Origin: Litoreibacter arenae DSM 19593
Lineage (GTDB): Bacteria; Pseudomonadota; Alphaproteobacteria; Rhodobacterales; Rhodobacteraceae
Assembly: GCF_000442275.2 (NCBI RefSeq)
Contig: NZ_KE557314.1
Location: forward strand, 1,043,501-1,107,500
Length of the DNA stretch: 64,000 nt
Reading direction: 5' to 3'
The notes beneath the pieces are model-generated. The model did no database searches. It was given only the letters and a program-made list of their open reading frames with translations, and was not told the origin of the DNA. Positions 52,776-62,044 of this stretch are shown here, piece by piece; the first letter of the stretch is position 1; each line of letters opens with the position of its first letter. Both the position numbers and the translations under genes were made by a program.

Positions 52776-52901
52776 TTAACCTTGGCGGGCTTTGAAGCGA
52801 GGCTGGGTTTTGTTGATCACGTAAACGCGGCCCTTGCGGCGCACGATCCGGCAGTCCCGGTGGCGCGACTTCAGGGAGCGAAGCGAGTTCTTAACCTTCA
52901 T
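52776..52901 (-). CDS. rpmJ: Ribosomal protein bL36 (RpmJ)
   Basis: A 41-residue 50S ribosomal subunit protein in the minus strand. Translation gives [20 protein letters not shown], then [20 protein letters not shown] and a final G, closely matching bL36 of the alphaproteobacterial long type, which carries one cysteine and histidine (RHRDC) instead of the classic four-ligand zinc site. A ribosome-binding GAGGAGAAGA lies six bases before ATG 52901. The gene stands alone, as usual outside the S10/spc cluster in this family. Confidence 0.92.
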   Translation of the reverse strand: MKVKNSLRSLKSRHRDCRIVRRKGRVYVINKTQPRFKARQG

Positions 52902-52955
52902 GTCTCTTCTCCTCTAGTCCAGCGCGGTGGGGCGCCTTCAATTAAAACGTTCAGA

Positions 52956-53030
52956 TGGTGCGCACTACTGGGATCGAACCAGTGACCACTTCGATGTCAA
53001 CGAAGTGCTCTACCGCTGAGCTAAGCGCGC
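52956..53030 (-). tRNA. tRNA-Val (anticodon GAC)
   Basis: Seventy-five bases read on the minus strand from 53030. The acceptor stem GCGCGCT pairs with AGTGCGC, the D arm is GCTC..GAGC, the anticodon stem CTTCG/CGAAG closes the loop TTGACAT with anticodon GAC, and the T arm has the GGTTCGATCCC loop. The 3' CCA is encoded (52956-52958). It decodes GUC, and GUU by wobble. Confidence 0.96.
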
Positions 53031-53133
53031 ATCTGACCTTCACTTTTCGACCTCAACCCACAGAAAAGTGGACGCAGCCGAAGCACGTTGGTTCGCGCTC
53101 TATAGAAGGAGTCGGAAAGCGGTTCAAGGGCTT

Positions 53134-53161
53134 TTGAAGCGCCATGTTTTCGCTCTATAGT
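53134..53161 (+). promoter_or_regulatory. Possible sigma-70 promoter of the N-formylglutamate amidohydrolase gene
   Basis: TTGAAG (53134-53139), 16-base spacer and TATAGT (53156-53161) lie 20 bases before ATG 53181. The decamer CGCTCTATAG occurs here and again 54 bases upstream at 53096-53105. Confidence 0.35.
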
Positions 53162-53180
53162 CTTTGCAACAGGAGCAGGC

Positions 53181-54041
53181 ATGACGCAAGACGCCTATAC
53201 ATTGGCTTTGCCACAGGTTCAGACCAGCTGCATGGTCTTCGCCAGCCCCCATAGCGGGCGGGCCTATAGCCGCGATTTTTTGATGCGCACCGTGTTGGAT
53301 GAAGAGCAAATACGATCGTCCGAGGACGCCTTCATGGACCAGCTTGTCGCGCCCGCCGCAAAATACGGCTCGCCGCTTATTGCCGCGACCATGCCGCGCG
53401 CGTTTGTAGACCTGAATCGCGCTTGCGACGAGTTGGACCCTGCGGTCGTGGAAGGCGTAAGGCGGCCCGCGCCCAACCCGCGCATCGCGTCGGGGCTCGG
53501 GGTGATTCCGCGCGTCGTGTCGAACGGTCGTGCGATCTATTCCGGCAAGCTGACACTGGCGGAGGCGAGCGAACGCATCGATCAATACTGGCGCCCCTAT
53601 CACACCCGCCTTGCGCAACTGATGGATGACACGAACCGCAACTTCGGGCGTGCGGTGCTGGTCGACTTTCACTCCATGCCGCATGAGGCGGTGCAATCGG
53701 CGGCCCGCATCGGCTTTGCAAAGCCGGAAGTCGTGTTGGGGGACCGCTTCGGCGCTGCGGCAGACGGGCAACTGGTCGATGAAATCGAGACGATCTTTCT
53801 GGAAGCAGGCCTGCGCGTCAGTCGCAACGCGCCATTCGCGGGTGCATATATCACCCAGACCTATGGCCGCCCGTCGCGGGGGCATCATGCCATTCAGGTG
53901 GAGATCGACCGGTCGCTCTATATGAACGAGCAACGGATCAGGCCGAACGGGAATTTCGACAGCTTCAGCAAGCTGATGGAAAAGATCGTCGCGAGGATTG
54001 CAGATGTCGGGCGCAGCGAGATGCCTCTGGCCGCCGAATAG
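53181..54041 (+). CDS. N-formylglutamate amidohydrolase family protein
   Basis: A 286-residue zinc-dependent amidohydrolase of the FGase family, which releases formate from N-formylglutamate, typically in histidine catabolism, though not all members do so. The N-terminal FASPHSGRAYSRDF carries the first metal-site histidine; DFHSMPHEAV near residue 165 and HHAIQVEIDRSLYM near 240 are the further conserved segments. No hut genes lie nearby, so the physiological substrate is open. AGGAG lies six bases before ATG 53181. A 3-base gap separates it from convergent dinB. Confidence 0.85.
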   Translation: MTQDAYTLALPQVQTSCMVFASPHSGRAYSRDFLMRTVLDEEQIRSSEDAFMDQLVAPAAKYGSPLIAATMPRAFVDLNRACDELDPAVVEGVRRPAPNPRIASGLGVIPRVVSNGRAIYSGKLTLAEASERIDQYWRPYHTRLAQLMDDTNRNFGRAVLVDFHSMPHEAVQSAARIGFAKPEVVLGDRFGAAADGQLVDEIETIFLEAGLRVSRNAPFAGAYITQTYGRPSRGHHAIQVEIDRSLYMNEQRIRPNGNFDSFSKLMEKIVARIADVGRSEMPLAAE

Positions 54042-54044
54042 CCC

Positions 54045-55295
54045 CTATCGCAGCGACCGCCCCTTGCGGATTGCGTCGCTACCGAATTTCTGACGGATTC
54101 TATCGGTGGCTCGTTCCGCCTCGGACCGCTTGGTGGCGTCGGGATCAAGCAGATCGGGCGTGCGGTCGGCGTCCCCTTCTGGCTGCAAGTCTGAGATACC
54201 CACCCCAAGCAGGCGATACGGCCCCTCGTTCACGCCCGCCATCAGGTCACGCGCGGTGCGGTAGATGCGGTCGGCCAATTGGGTGGGATCACGCAAAGAC
54301 TGGCGGCGGGTGATAATTTTGAACTTTGCGGTTTTCAGCTTTAGCGTCACCACCCGCCCCGCGATTTGCTTGGCTTTGGCGCGGTCCGCGACCTTCTCGG
54401 CCATGCGCCACAAATGGCCGTCCAGCAGATCGGCACTGGCGGTATCCTCGTGAAAGGTGGTCTCGTTGGAGATGCCCTTGACCGGCTCGTGGGCCGACAC
54501 GCGGCGAAAGTCCTCGCCGCGTGCCAGATGCCACAGCCTGTCCCCCATGGAGCCGAACCGCGCATGCAGGTCCTGACGGTCCCATCGCAGCAGGTCGGCA
54601 AAGGTGCGGATGCCGGCTTTTTCCAGACTTTCGCGGGAGACCGCGCCCACGCCCCAGATCATCGACACGGGTCGATCACGCAGGAAGTCGGAGGTTTCTG
54701 CCTTGCCGATGGTCGAGAACCCGCGCGGTTTGTCCAGATCGGACGCCACCTTCGCCAGAAACTTGTTGTGGCTCAGCCCAATGGAGCCGCTGATCCCCAA
54801 CTCGCTTTCCATCCGGTTTACCAGCCGTGCCAGCATGACGGCGGGTGGCGCATGGTGCAGCTTGGCGGTGCCGGTGAGGTCGAGAAAGGCCTCGTCCAGG
54901 GACAGAGGTTCGATGGCGGGGGTCAGTTCCTCCATCATTGCGCGGATCTGGCGGGAGACCGCCACATAGACATCCATGCGCCCGCGCACAACGACCGCTT
55001 CTGGGCAAAGTTTCAGCGCCTGAAACATCGGCATGGCGGAGCGCACGCCCTTGATGCGTGCGATATAGCAGGCGGTGGACACGACCCCGCGCCGACCGCC
55101 GCCGACGATGACGGGCTTGTCGCGCAGCTCGGGGTTGTCGCGTTTTTCGACGGAGGCATAGAAGGCGTCGCAATCCATGTGGGCGATGGACAGCTCGAAC
55201 AGCTCCGGATGCGATATTCCCCGCGGGGAGCCGCAGGCGGGGCAGCGGGTTCCCTGATCGTGTTGGTGAAAGCATGTGCGGCAAAGCGACGGCAT
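54045..55295 (-). CDS. dinB: DinB, DNA polymerase IV with N-terminal zinc ribbon
   Basis: A Y-family translesion polymerase, 416 residues. The catalytic motifs are AHMDCDAFYASVE (first metal aspartate) and LSLDEAFLDLTG; SIGLSHNKFLAKVASDLDKP and the little-finger domain follow. An N-terminal extension of about 35 residues carries CRTC-FHQHDQGTR-CPAC, a probable zinc ribbon that E. coli DinB lacks. ATG 55295 begins at this motif; an ATG at 55340 would add 15 residues. No clear LexA box was found upstream. The C-terminus lacks an obvious clamp-binding motif by eye. Confidence 0.93.
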   Translation of the reverse strand: MPSLCRTCFHQHDQGTRCPACGSPRGISHPELFELSIAHMDCDAFYASVEKRDNPELRDKPVIVGGGRRGVVSTACYIARIKGVRSAMPMFQALKLCPEAVVVRGRMDVYVAVSRQIRAMMEELTPAIEPLSLDEAFLDLTGTAKLHHAPPAVMLARLVNRMESELGISGSIGLSHNKFLAKVASDLDKPRGFSTIGKAETSDFLRDRPVSMIWGVGAVSRESLEKAGIRTFADLLRWDRQDLHARFGSMGDRLWHLARGEDFRRVSAHEPVKGISNETTFHEDTASADLLDGHLWRMAEKVADRAKAKQIAGRVVTLKLKTAKFKIITRRQSLRDPTQLADRIYRTARDLMAGVNEGPYRLLGVGISDLQPEGDADRTPDLLDPDATKRSEAERATDRIRQKFGSDAIRKGRSLR

Positions 55296-55479
55296 GGCTG
55301 CTTGATACGCCACGCCGCCATGCACGGCAATCTGCGCCAAGAGGTGATTTCCCAGCAGCGTACCAGTGTAGCGGGAAAGACTCTTGAGGGCATTTTTTGA
55401 ACGAAACAGACCGTTTCTTGCTTCTAAACGCGTTTGTCCCGCCCCATATATCTCTCAGGACAGTAGAGGAAATTAATTG

Positions 55480-56367
55480 ATGGAAGACGTAATTTTGGGA
55501 TTTTTAGGCAATAACGCAGTGTTTTTGCTGTTGTTTGTCTTTCTGGTTGTCGTCGTTTTCGCAGGCATCCGGATTGTCCCGCAAAGCGACAAGTTCGTGG
55601 TGGAACGCTTCGGCCGCCTGCGTTCGGTGCTTGGGCCGGGCATCAACTTTATCGTGCCGTTTCTGGATCGTGTGGCGCACAAGATATCTATTCTGGAGCG
55701 TCAGCTTCCGACCAATAGCCAAGATGCAATTACGTCGGACAACGTGCTGGTGCAGGTCGAAAGCAGTGTTTTCTATCGCATCATTGAACCCGAGAAGACT
55801 GTTTACCGTATCCGCGACATCGACGCCGCGATTGCCACGACCGTGGCAGGCATCGTGCGGAGCGAGATCGGCACGCTGGAGCTGGACGAGGTCCAGTCGA
55901 ACCGTGCGCAGCTGATCCAGCGCATTCAGGGCGCGTTGGAGCGGATCGTGGATGACTGGGGTATCGAAGTGACCCGCGCGGAAATTCTGGACGTGAATTT
56001 GGACGAAGCGACCCGCGCTGCTATGCTGCAACAGCTGAACGCCGAACGTGCACGTCGGGCGCAGGTGACGGAGGCCGAAGGCTCCAAGCGTGCGGTCGAG
56101 TTGAACGCGGATGCGCAGCTATATGCAGCCGAGCAGTTGGCGAAGGCCCGCCGCATCCAAGCGGACGCGGAAGCCTATGCAACCGGTGTGGTAGCCGCCG
56201 CAATTCAGGAGAACGGCATTGAGGCGGCGCAGTATCAGGTTGCCTTGAAGCAAGTCGAGGCACTGACCGAGGTGGGCAAAGGCGCGGGCAAGCAGACGGT
56301 TCTGATGCCGACAAGCGTGCTGGACGCCTTCGGTGACGCATTCAAACTTCTGAAAGGGAGGGCTTGA
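55480..56367 (+). CDS. SPFH/band-7 (stomatin-like, QmcA-type) membrane protein
   Basis: A 295-residue stomatin/prohibitin-family protein that forms ring-like oligomers at membranes. One N-terminal membrane helix (AVFLLLFVFLVVVVFAGI), then the band-7 domain (PQSDKFVVERFGRLRSVLGPGINF) and a long C-terminal alpha-helix (about 175-240, ARRAQVTEAEGSKRAVELN), which is the oligomerisation coil. It is coupled to the NfeD-like gene downstream (TGATG), and the two proteins classically act together in membrane microdomains or quality control. AGAGGA lies ten bases before ATG 55480. Confidence 0.92.
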   Translation: MEDVILGFLGNNAVFLLLFVFLVVVVFAGIRIVPQSDKFVVERFGRLRSVLGPGINFIVPFLDRVAHKISILERQLPTNSQDAITSDNVLVQVESSVFYRIIEPEKTVYRIRDIDAAIATTVAGIVRSEIGTLELDEVQSNRAQLIQRIQGALERIVDDWGIEVTRAEILDVNLDEATRAAMLQQLNAERARRAQVTEAEGSKRAVELNADAQLYAAEQLAKARRIQADAEAYATGVVAAAIQENGIEAAQYQVALKQVEALTEVGKGAGKQTVLMPTSVLDAFGDAFKLLKGRA

Positions 56368-56666
56368 TGGAACAGTACATACTCTGGAACCAATACTGGA
56401 TCTGGTTCGCGCTGGCGCTTGTGCTGGGCGTCCTAGAGGTGCTGATACCGGGCTACATCCTGCTTGGCTTCGCGCTGGCTGCCGCCGCCATGGGGTTGCT
56501 GTTTGCGGCGGGCATCGGTCCGGCTGATATGATGGCGGGTTCCCTGCCGATCACATTGGCGATCTATGGCGCGGTGTCGTTGATCACATGGCTGGCGCTT
56601 CGCCAGATTTTTGGTCGCCGTGATGGGCAGGTAAAGCTCTGGGACAAAGACATCAACGAAAACTGA
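56367..56666 (+). CDS. NfeD-like membrane protein
   Basis: A 99-residue NfeD-family protein. Two to three membrane helices (YWIWFALALVLGVLEVLIPG, YILLGFALAAAAMGLLFAA and ITLAIYGAVSLITWLAL) are followed by a short basic/charged tail; the soluble OB-fold domain found in longer NfeD proteins is absent. Its start overlaps the stop of the stomatin-like gene by one base, the standard arrangement of SPFH/NfeD operons. Confidence 0.88.
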   Translation: MEQYILWNQYWIWFALALVLGVLEVLIPGYILLGFALAAAAMGLLFAAGIGPADMMAGSLPITLAIYGAVSLITWLALRQIFGRRDGQVKLWDKDINEN

Positions 56667-56698
56667 CTCCTTTTTCCCGTATCGCGACGAAGCGTGTG

Positions 56699-56731
56699 AA
56701 TACCCGTGCCTTTGGTGCGGGTATTTACGTT
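56699..56731 (+). terminator. Terminator after the SPFH/NfeD operon
   Basis: AATACCCGTGCC (56699-56710), TTT loop, GGTGCGGGTATT (56714-56725), a 12-bp stem with two G-T pairs, then TACGTTTT. Confidence 0.8.
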
Positions 56732-56947
56732 TTAGGGTCGGGAGAAGTTTCAAATTTTTTCGCAAATTGAACGGTTCTGACGCGCTTGTCATCTGCTGCT
56801 CACCCTTGCACCAAGTCTGTTCACCTGCGCACCGATCGTGCGTAATTCTCACGAACGTGTTCATTGAGAGTGATCTTGGAAAGCTCCACATTAGGTTCAT
56901 CAACAGCAACAACGCTGCGACCTTGAAACCAAACTGGAGTACTTCAA

Positions 56948-57238
56948 ATGAAAGCCATTATCGCAACTGCCATCGCCCTGACCGCAACCGCACCTGCCTT
57001 TGCAGATGTCAGCAACCCGCAAGCCTTCTTCGCCATCGGCAACGACTCTGCCGCCGAGCGGACGCTCAGTGAAACCTCGACCGGCAACACTGAAAAAGCT
57101 CTGCGTGTCGGTCTGGCGGCGAACGAATCCGCAGCTGAACAAAATGCAATGATCAGCGAAGGTACAGTCAGCCGTGACGTACAAGCCCGTTTCGCACTGT
57201 ATAACGACTCGGCCGCCGAGCGCGCTGCACGCAAATAA
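56948..57238 (+). CDS. Small secreted protein with three 27-residue repeats (NDSAAER motif)
   Basis: A 96-residue exported protein of a family I do not recognise. Signal peptide MKAIIATAIALTATAPAFA. The mature 77 residues contain three copies of a motif at exactly 27-residue spacing: FFAIGNDSAAERTL (27-40), VGLAANESAAEQNA (54-67) and RFALYNDSAAERAA (81-94). The shared core is N-D/E-S-A-A-E-R/Q after a hydrophobic segment. It has no cysteine. The gene stands alone: a 281-base non-coding stretch with the preceding terminator lies upstream and a strong terminator follows. A structural or surface-associated role is only a guess. Confidence 0.78.
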   Translation: MKAIIATAIALTATAPAFADVSNPQAFFAIGNDSAAERTLSETSTGNTEKALRVGLAANESAAEQNAMISEGTVSRDVQARFALYNDSAAERAARK

Positions 57239-57263
57239 ACCTGTCGATCTCCTCCCGAGACCG

Positions 57264-57297
57264 AAAACGGGCCCTCCAGCCGGAGGGTCCGTTTTTT
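57264..57297. terminator. Bidirectional terminator between the repeat protein gene and pyrF
   Basis: A 14-bp stem AAAACGGGCCCTCC (57264-57277), AGCC loop, GGAGGGTCCGTTTT (57282-57295) then TT, with one G-T pair. The T-run overlaps the pyrF stop at 57296-57298. On the minus strand the A-run on the left gives TTTT after the stem. Confidence 0.88.
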
Positions 57298-57985
57298 ATG
57301 GAAGTTCGGTGAGAATGGCTTGGGCGGCGTCGCGGGGATTGGCGGCCTGCCAGATCGGGCGGCCAACCACGATATGATCGGCCCCGTCGCCAATCGCGCT
57401 GGCTGGAGTGGCGACGCGTTTTTGATCCCCTAGATCCGCGCCGGACGGGCGCACGCCGGGGGTGACGATCAGCCTGCCCGACGCTTCGGGCAAGGCGCGG
57501 ATGGCGGCAGCTTCCTGAGGGGATGCGATAACGCCATCGGCACCCGCGTCGAACGCTTTGGCGGCGCGCTCCAGCGTGATTTCGTGAATGTCGCCTGCCT
57601 TCATGCAGCCGTCATCAAGGTCGGAGCGGTCAAGCGACGTCAGAACCGTTACACCTAGTATTTTCAGATTGGTGCCGGACGCGCCTTCCTTGGCTGCGCG
57701 AACAACGTGGGGATCGCCATGAACGGTCAGGAAGTCGTGGCCAAATTGTGCGAGCCCCCTTACGGCGGCCTCTACGGTTGCACTGATATCGAAAAGCTTC
57801 ATGTCCAGAAAAATGCGTTTCCCGTGCTCGTCCTTGAGCTCGTTCGCGAGCGCAAGCCCGCCGCCGGTTAACATGCCGAGGCCGATTTTGTAGAAGCTGA
57901 CGCTGTCGCCAAGCTGCTTGCTCAATTCCAGCCCGGCAAGGGCGTTTGGCAGGTCGATTGCGACGATCAGGCGGTCATCGGACAT
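57296..57985 (-). CDS. pyrF: PyrF, orotidine 5'-phosphate decarboxylase
   Basis: The last step of UMP synthesis, decarboxylation of OMP. A 229-residue TIM-barrel enzyme of the short bacterial type. The catalytic Asp-Lys-Asp set appears in FLDMKLFDISATVEAAV; SFYKIGLGML precedes it and VTPGVRPSGADLGDQ and HIVVGRPIWQA near the C-terminus bind the phosphate. The stop lies in the T-run of the shared terminator. Confidence 0.95.
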   Translation of the reverse strand: MSDDRLIVAIDLPNALAGLELSKQLGDSVSFYKIGLGMLTGGGLALANELKDEHGKRIFLDMKLFDISATVEAAVRGLAQFGHDFLTVHGDPHVVRAAKEGASGTNLKILGVTVLTSLDRSDLDDGCMKAGDIHEITLERAAKAFDAGADGVIASPQEAAAIRALPEASGRLIVTPGVRPSGADLGDQKRVATPASAIGDGADHIVVGRPIWQAANPRDAAQAILTELP

Positions 57986-58042
57986 GGGGCGGGCCTTTCC
58001 TAATGGGGTTCAATCCCTAGCTGCCCGCCCTTCCTTCCGCCG

Positions 58043-58357
58043 TCAAGCAGCGGTGGGCATATCATTCAGCCCCATGGCGTCTTTGAACTGGCGGATCATG
58101 TCATTGAGATGCACCAAGCGCCCCGTTTTCTGCGCCGGGGAGCGGGACATCAATACGGCGCGACCCCTGGCACGATGTGACTTGGCGCGGGCGACAAGAA
58201 TGGTCGAAACCGCCTCGAACTCCGTGTCGATCGGCAAAGGAGCGGAGATCGGAACCTTGCGGGTTTCATGCCCCTCGTGAAAGACCACCAAAGCCTCGAA
58301 GCAACGTGTCGCCGCGTTGTAGTTCAGGTTTTGGACTTCCGTTTGATAACTGCTCAT
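58043..58357 (-). CDS. Conserved hypothetical protein (104 aa)
   Basis: A 104-residue basic protein with no family I can name. It begins MSSYQTEVQNLNYNAATRCF, has a strand-rich first half and a helical C-terminus (HLNDMIRQFKDAMGLND). AGGAGG is five bases before the ATG, a strong translation signal. It is likely cytoplasmic. It lies 57 bases upstream of pyrF on the same strand and diverges from clpB across a 218-base gap. Presumably a conserved Rhodobacterales gene, but its role is unknown. Confidence 0.65.
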   Translation of the reverse strand: MSSYQTEVQNLNYNAATRCFEALVVFHEGHETRKVPISAPLPIDTEFEAVSTILVARAKSHRARGRAVLMSRSPAQKTGRLVHLNDMIRQFKDAMGLNDMPTAA

Positions 58358-58470
58358 AGCTACCTCCTGTTTTCATTATAACTACCTAGGAATCCGAAAG
58401 TTCCACTGCCAGTTCCAGCGGGTCACAAGTCGGTGAATCGCAGACAGTGAAGAATTTTGTGATCACACCT

Positions 58471-58499
58471 CTTGAGCCACCACCAGCCGCCCCCATCTA
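58471..58499 (+). promoter_or_regulatory. Possible RpoH (heat-shock) promoter of clpB
   Basis: CTTGAG (58471-58476), a 17-base spacer and CATCTA (58494-58499), similar in -35 and spacing to alphaproteobacterial sigma-32 promoters, about 75 bases before ATG 58576. The -10 is only an approximate match. Confidence 0.35.
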
Positions 58500-58575
58500 A
58501 GAATTGAGGTTTGTCAAAGAGTAGCGCTGCCAAGCGGGCTATTCAGGGACAGAGGCTTTTGAAAGGAACGAGAAT

Positions 58576-61191
58576 ATGGATTTGGAAAAATTCACCGAGC
58601 GGGCCCGAGGATTCATTCAGGCCGCGCAAACAATCGCGATGCGTGAGGACCACCAGCGTCTTGCCCCCGAACATTTGCTGAAAGCGATCATGGACGACGA
58701 GCAGGGGCTCGCGTCAAATTTGATCTCCGCTGCGGGTGGCGCACCTGCGCGTGTAAAGGAAGCGGTCGATCTGGCCTTGGGCAAGATCCCGAAAGTAACC
58801 GGCTCCGGCGGTCAGGTCTATATGGACACCCAGACCGGCAAGGTGCTGGACGAAGCCGAAAAGCTGGCGAAGAAAGCTGGCGACAGCTTCGTGCCGGTGG
58901 AGCGGATGCTGTGCGCGTTGGCGATGGTGAAAAGCCCTGCCAAGGACGCTTTGGACGCGGGTGCCGTGTCGGCGCAGAAGCTGAACGCAGCTATCAACGA
59001 TATTCGTAAGGGCCGCACAGCCGACAGTGCCAATGCCGAAGAAGGCTATGACGCGCTGAAGAAATACGCACGCGACCTGACCGAAGCTGCGCGTGAGGGC
59101 AAGATTGACCCGATTATCGGGCGTGACGAGGAAATCCGTCGCACGATGCAGGTTCTGTCGCGCCGCACCAAAAACAACCCCGTTTTGATCGGTGAGCCGG
59201 GCGTGGGTAAAACCGCGATTGCCGAGGGGCTTGCCCTGCGGATCGTCGATGGTGACGTGCCGGAATCGCTTCGCAACAAGAGGCTGATGTCGCTGGACAT
59301 GGGCTCGCTCATTGCGGGCGCGAAGTATCGTGGTGAGTTCGAGGAACGTCTGAAGGCGGTTCTGTCAGAAGTGACCACTGCCGCCGGTGAAATTATCCTG
59401 TTCATTGACGAGATGCACACCCTTGTTGGCGCAGGCAAGAGCGAGGGGGCCATGGACGCCTCCAACCTGCTGAAACCTGCCTTGGCGCGGGGGGAATTGC
59501 ATTGCGTTGGCGCGACGACACTTGATGAATACCGCAAGCATGTCGAGAAGGACGCAGCTTTGGCGCGGCGGTTCCAGCCGCTCATGGTGTCGGAGCCGAC
59601 GGTCGAAGACACCGTGTCGATTCTGCGCGGCATCAAGGAAAAATACGAGCTGCATCATGGTGTCCGGATTTCGGACAGCGCCTTGGTCGCGGCGGCGGAG
59701 CTCTCGCATCGCTATATTACCGATCGGTTCTTGCCGGACAAGGCGATTGACCTTGTAGACGAAGCCGCATCGCGGCTGCGTATGGAGGTCGACAGCAAGC
59801 CCGAAGAACTGGACGCGCTGGACCGCCAGATCCTGCAATTGCAGATCGAAGCGGCTGCTCTTGAGAAAGAGGATGATGCCGCGTCAGTCGACCGTCTGGA
59901 AACCTTGCAGAAGGAACTGGCGGACCTGCAAGAGAAGTCGTCCGAGATGACGGCGACCTGGCAGGCGGAGCGTGACAAGCTGGAAGGCGCCCGCGACTTG
60001 AAAGAGAAGCTGGACCGTGCGCGGGCAGAGCTGGATATTGCCAAGCGTGAAGGTAACCTCGCCAAGGCGGGCGAGCTATCCTATGGCGTGATCCCACAGC
60101 TTGAAAAAGCGTTGGGCGAAGCTGAAAGCCGCGAGGAGACGCAGATGGTCGAAGAGGCCGTGCGTCCCGAGCAGATCGCAGGCGTGGTCGAGCGGTGGAC
60201 GGGTATCCCGACCTCCAAGATGCTGGAAGGCGAGCGTGAGAAGTTGCTTCGTATGGAGGACGAGCTTGGCCGCCGTGTCATCGGACAACGCACAGCCATT
60301 CAGGCGGTGTCGAATGCGGTACGCCGTGCGCGGGCCGGGCTGAATGACGAGAACCGACCGCTTGGCAGCTTCTTGTTCCTCGGGCCAACCGGTGTGGGTA
60401 AAACCGAGCTGACCAAGGCCGTGGCGGAGTATCTGTTCGACGATGACAACGCGATGGTGCGTATCGACATGTCGGAATTCATGGAGAAACACGCCGTGGC
60501 CCGCCTGATAGGTGCCCCTCCGGGTTATGTCGGCTATGACGAAGGCGGCGTTTTGACCGAGGCCGTGCGGCGCAGACCTTATCAGGTCTTGCTGTTCGAC
60601 GAGGTCGAGAAGGCGCACCCTGACGTATTTAACGTGCTGTTGCAGGTTCTGGATGACGGGGTTCTGACGGACGGCCAAGGCCGGACTGTGGACTTCAAAC
60701 AGACGCTTATCATTTTGACGTCGAACCTTGGGGCGCAGGCGCTGAGCCAGCTTCCTGACGGGGCGGATGCCTCGGAAGCCAAGCGTGACGTGATGGACGC
60801 GGTGCGGGCGCATTTCCGTCCCGAGTTTCTGAACCGTCTGGACGACACGATCATCTTCGACCGCCTTGCCCGCGAGGACATGAACGCGATCGTGGATATC
60901 CAGTTGGGTCGTTTGGAAAAACGTCTGGCGAGCCGCAAAATTACCGTGGCTCTGGACGAAGATGCCAAGCAGTGGCTGGCCGATGAAGGCTATGACCCTG
61001 TCTTTGGCGCACGTCCCCTGAAGCGGGTGATCCAGCGCGCGCTGCAGGACCAACTGGCCGAGATGATATTGGCTGGAGAGGTGCTGGACGGTGCCACCGT
61101 GGAGGTGAGCGCCGGGCCGGACGGGTTGCTGGTTGGCGGGCGTCTGAGCGCCTCCAACAGGCCGAAGCCGGACGACGCGGTCGTTCATTAA
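58576..61191 (+). CDS. clpB: ClpB, ATP-dependent disaggregase
   Basis: An 871-residue Hsp100 chaperone that threads aggregated proteins through its hexamer together with DnaK. The order is N domain (1-150), AAA-1 with [15 protein letters not shown] near residue 210, a middle coiled-coil domain (about 410-520, [19 protein letters not shown]), and AAA-2 with [18 protein letters not shown] near 608 and a C-terminal arginine finger/sensor region ([13 protein letters not shown]). No IGF/L peptidase-docking loop as in ClpA is evident. AAGGAAC lies upstream of ATG 58576. It ends before a strong terminator. Confidence 0.97.
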   Translation: MDLEKFTERARGFIQAAQTIAMREDHQRLAPEHLLKAIMDDEQGLASNLISAAGGAPARVKEAVDLALGKIPKVTGSGGQVYMDTQTGKVLDEAEKLAKKAGDSFVPVERMLCALAMVKSPAKDALDAGAVSAQKLNAAINDIRKGRTADSANAEEGYDALKKYARDLTEAAREGKIDPIIGRDEEIRRTMQVLSRRTKNNPVLIGEPGVGKTAIAEGLALRIVDGDVPESLRNKRLMSLDMGSLIAGAKYRGEFEERLKAVLSEVTTAAGEIILFIDEMHTLVGAGKSEGAMDASNLLKPALARGELHCVGATTLDEYRKHVEKDAALARRFQPLMVSEPTVEDTVSILRGIKEKYELHHGVRISDSALVAAAELSHRYITDRFLPDKAIDLVDEAASRLRMEVDSKPEELDALDRQILQLQIEAAALEKEDDAASVDRLETLQKELADLQEKSSEMTATWQAERDKLEGARDLKEKLDRARAELDIAKREGNLAKAGELSYGVIPQLEKALGEAESREETQMVEEAVRPEQIAGVVERWTGIPTSKMLEGEREKLLRMEDELGRRVIGQRTAIQAVSNAVRRARAGLNDENRPLGSFLFLGPTGVGKTELTKAVAEYLFDDDNAMVRIDMSEFMEKHAVARLIGAPPGYVGYDEGGVLTEAVRRRPYQVLLFDEVEKAHPDVFNVLLQVLDDGVLTDGQGRTVDFKQTLIILTSNLGAQALSQLPDGADASEAKRDVMDAVRAHFRPEFLNRLDDTIIFDRLAREDMNAIVDIQLGRLEKRLASRKITVALDEDAKQWLADEGYDPVFGARPLKRVIQRALQDQLAEMILAGEVLDGATVEVSAGPDGLLVGGRLSASNRPKPDDAVVH

Positions 61192-61196
61192 ACGCG

Positions 61197-61225
61197 AAAG
61201 GGCGCCTTCGGGCGCCCTTTCTTTC
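61197..61225 (+). terminator. Terminator after clpB
   Basis: AAAGGGCGCC (61197-61206), TTCG tetraloop, GGCGCCCTTT (61211-61220), then CTTTC. Perfect 10-bp stem; the A/T ends make it usable from both sides for clpB and the convergent fasciclin gene. Confidence 0.9.
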
Positions 61226-61239
61226 TCGTGCCTGCCGAT

Positions 61240-61722
61240 TTAGCTGGCAGGCATAATCACCTTGTCGATCACGTGGATCACGCCGTTGGACGCCTCGACA
61301 TCAGCGGCGGTCACGTTGGCGTCGTTTACCATTACACCGCCCTCGGTTTTGATGGTCACGTCGCCACCTTGAACGGTTGCGGCTGTCATGCCGTCGGACA
61401 GATCACCGGACATAACTTTGCCCGGCACAACATGGTAGGTGAGGATCGCGGTCAGTTGATCCTTATTCTCGGGCTTGAGCAGAGTTTCAACTGTGCCGTC
61501 CGGCAGGGCAGCGAATGCTTCGTCCGTCGGCGCGAAGACCGTGAACGGACCTTCACCCTTCAGTGTCTCTACCAAACCGGCCGCCTGCACGGCTGCCACC
61601 AGAGTGCCAAAGCTGCCGGCCTCTACGGCGGTATCGACGATGTCCTTGGAGTGGCCATCAGCGAATGCCGGCGCGGTCAGAGCGGCTGCGGCTGTCAGTG
61701 CGATAAAAGTTCTGCGGATCAT
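61240..61722 (-). CDS. Fasciclin (FAS1) domain secreted protein
   Basis: A 160-residue exported single FAS1-domain protein. Signal peptide [21 protein letters not shown]; the FAS1 H1 motif [16 protein letters not shown] is near residue 62-77 and the H2-type segment [12 protein letters not shown] closes the domain. FAS1 proteins mediate adhesion or bind ligands; the bacterial ones have unclear roles. ATG 61722 has GGGAGA ahead of it and starts a clean signal peptide; the frame is open 39 bases further upstream. Convergent with clpB. Confidence 0.9.
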   Translation of the reverse strand: MIRRTFIALTAAAALTAPAFADGHSKDIVDTAVEAGSFGTLVAAVQAAGLVETLKGEGPFTVFAPTDEAFAALPDGTVETLLKPENKDQLTAILTYHVVPGKVMSGDLSDGMTAATVQGGDVTIKTEGGVMVNDANVTAADVEASNGVIHVIDKVIMPAS

Positions 61723-62044
61723 AGTGTAGTCTCCCGTTTCATAACAAAAGACGCCCGTCATTGAGCATCGGAACCGATACGCACGAAACCCTTGGCAGGA
61801 TGCCGCCTAGGGCATGGTTTCTGTGTTTGACGAAAATCACGATCGGCCTAAGCCGAGCCGATTTCTGTTTTCCACTGACATTCTTGTGACCCGCTGTGAT
61901 TGCCTCGTGCAGCTAACAGCTTTTGTGTGCGTATTTGAGGCGGGGACCGCGACTCCCACAGTTTCGTGAGCAGGCCTTATTTGGTTTTGAGCCTCATCGA
62001 GGCTACGTCATAAGGTGTTAAGCACAAGCAAGGATCTTTCCAAT
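61723..62044. other. Intergenic region between the fasciclin gene and msrP
   Basis: About 320 bases with no gene. It is the divergent promoter region of the two genes. The only structure seen is a small inverted repeat ATCGGC / GCCGAT near 61841-61861; no confident promoter or regulator site could be assigned. Confidence 0.6.

Noticed and set aside
55296..55479. LexA box upstream of dinB
   Set aside because: No GTTC-N7-GTTC or GAAC-N7-GAAC found; only an imperfect GAAAC-N5-GTTTC around 55404, which is not the alphaproteobacterial SOS box.
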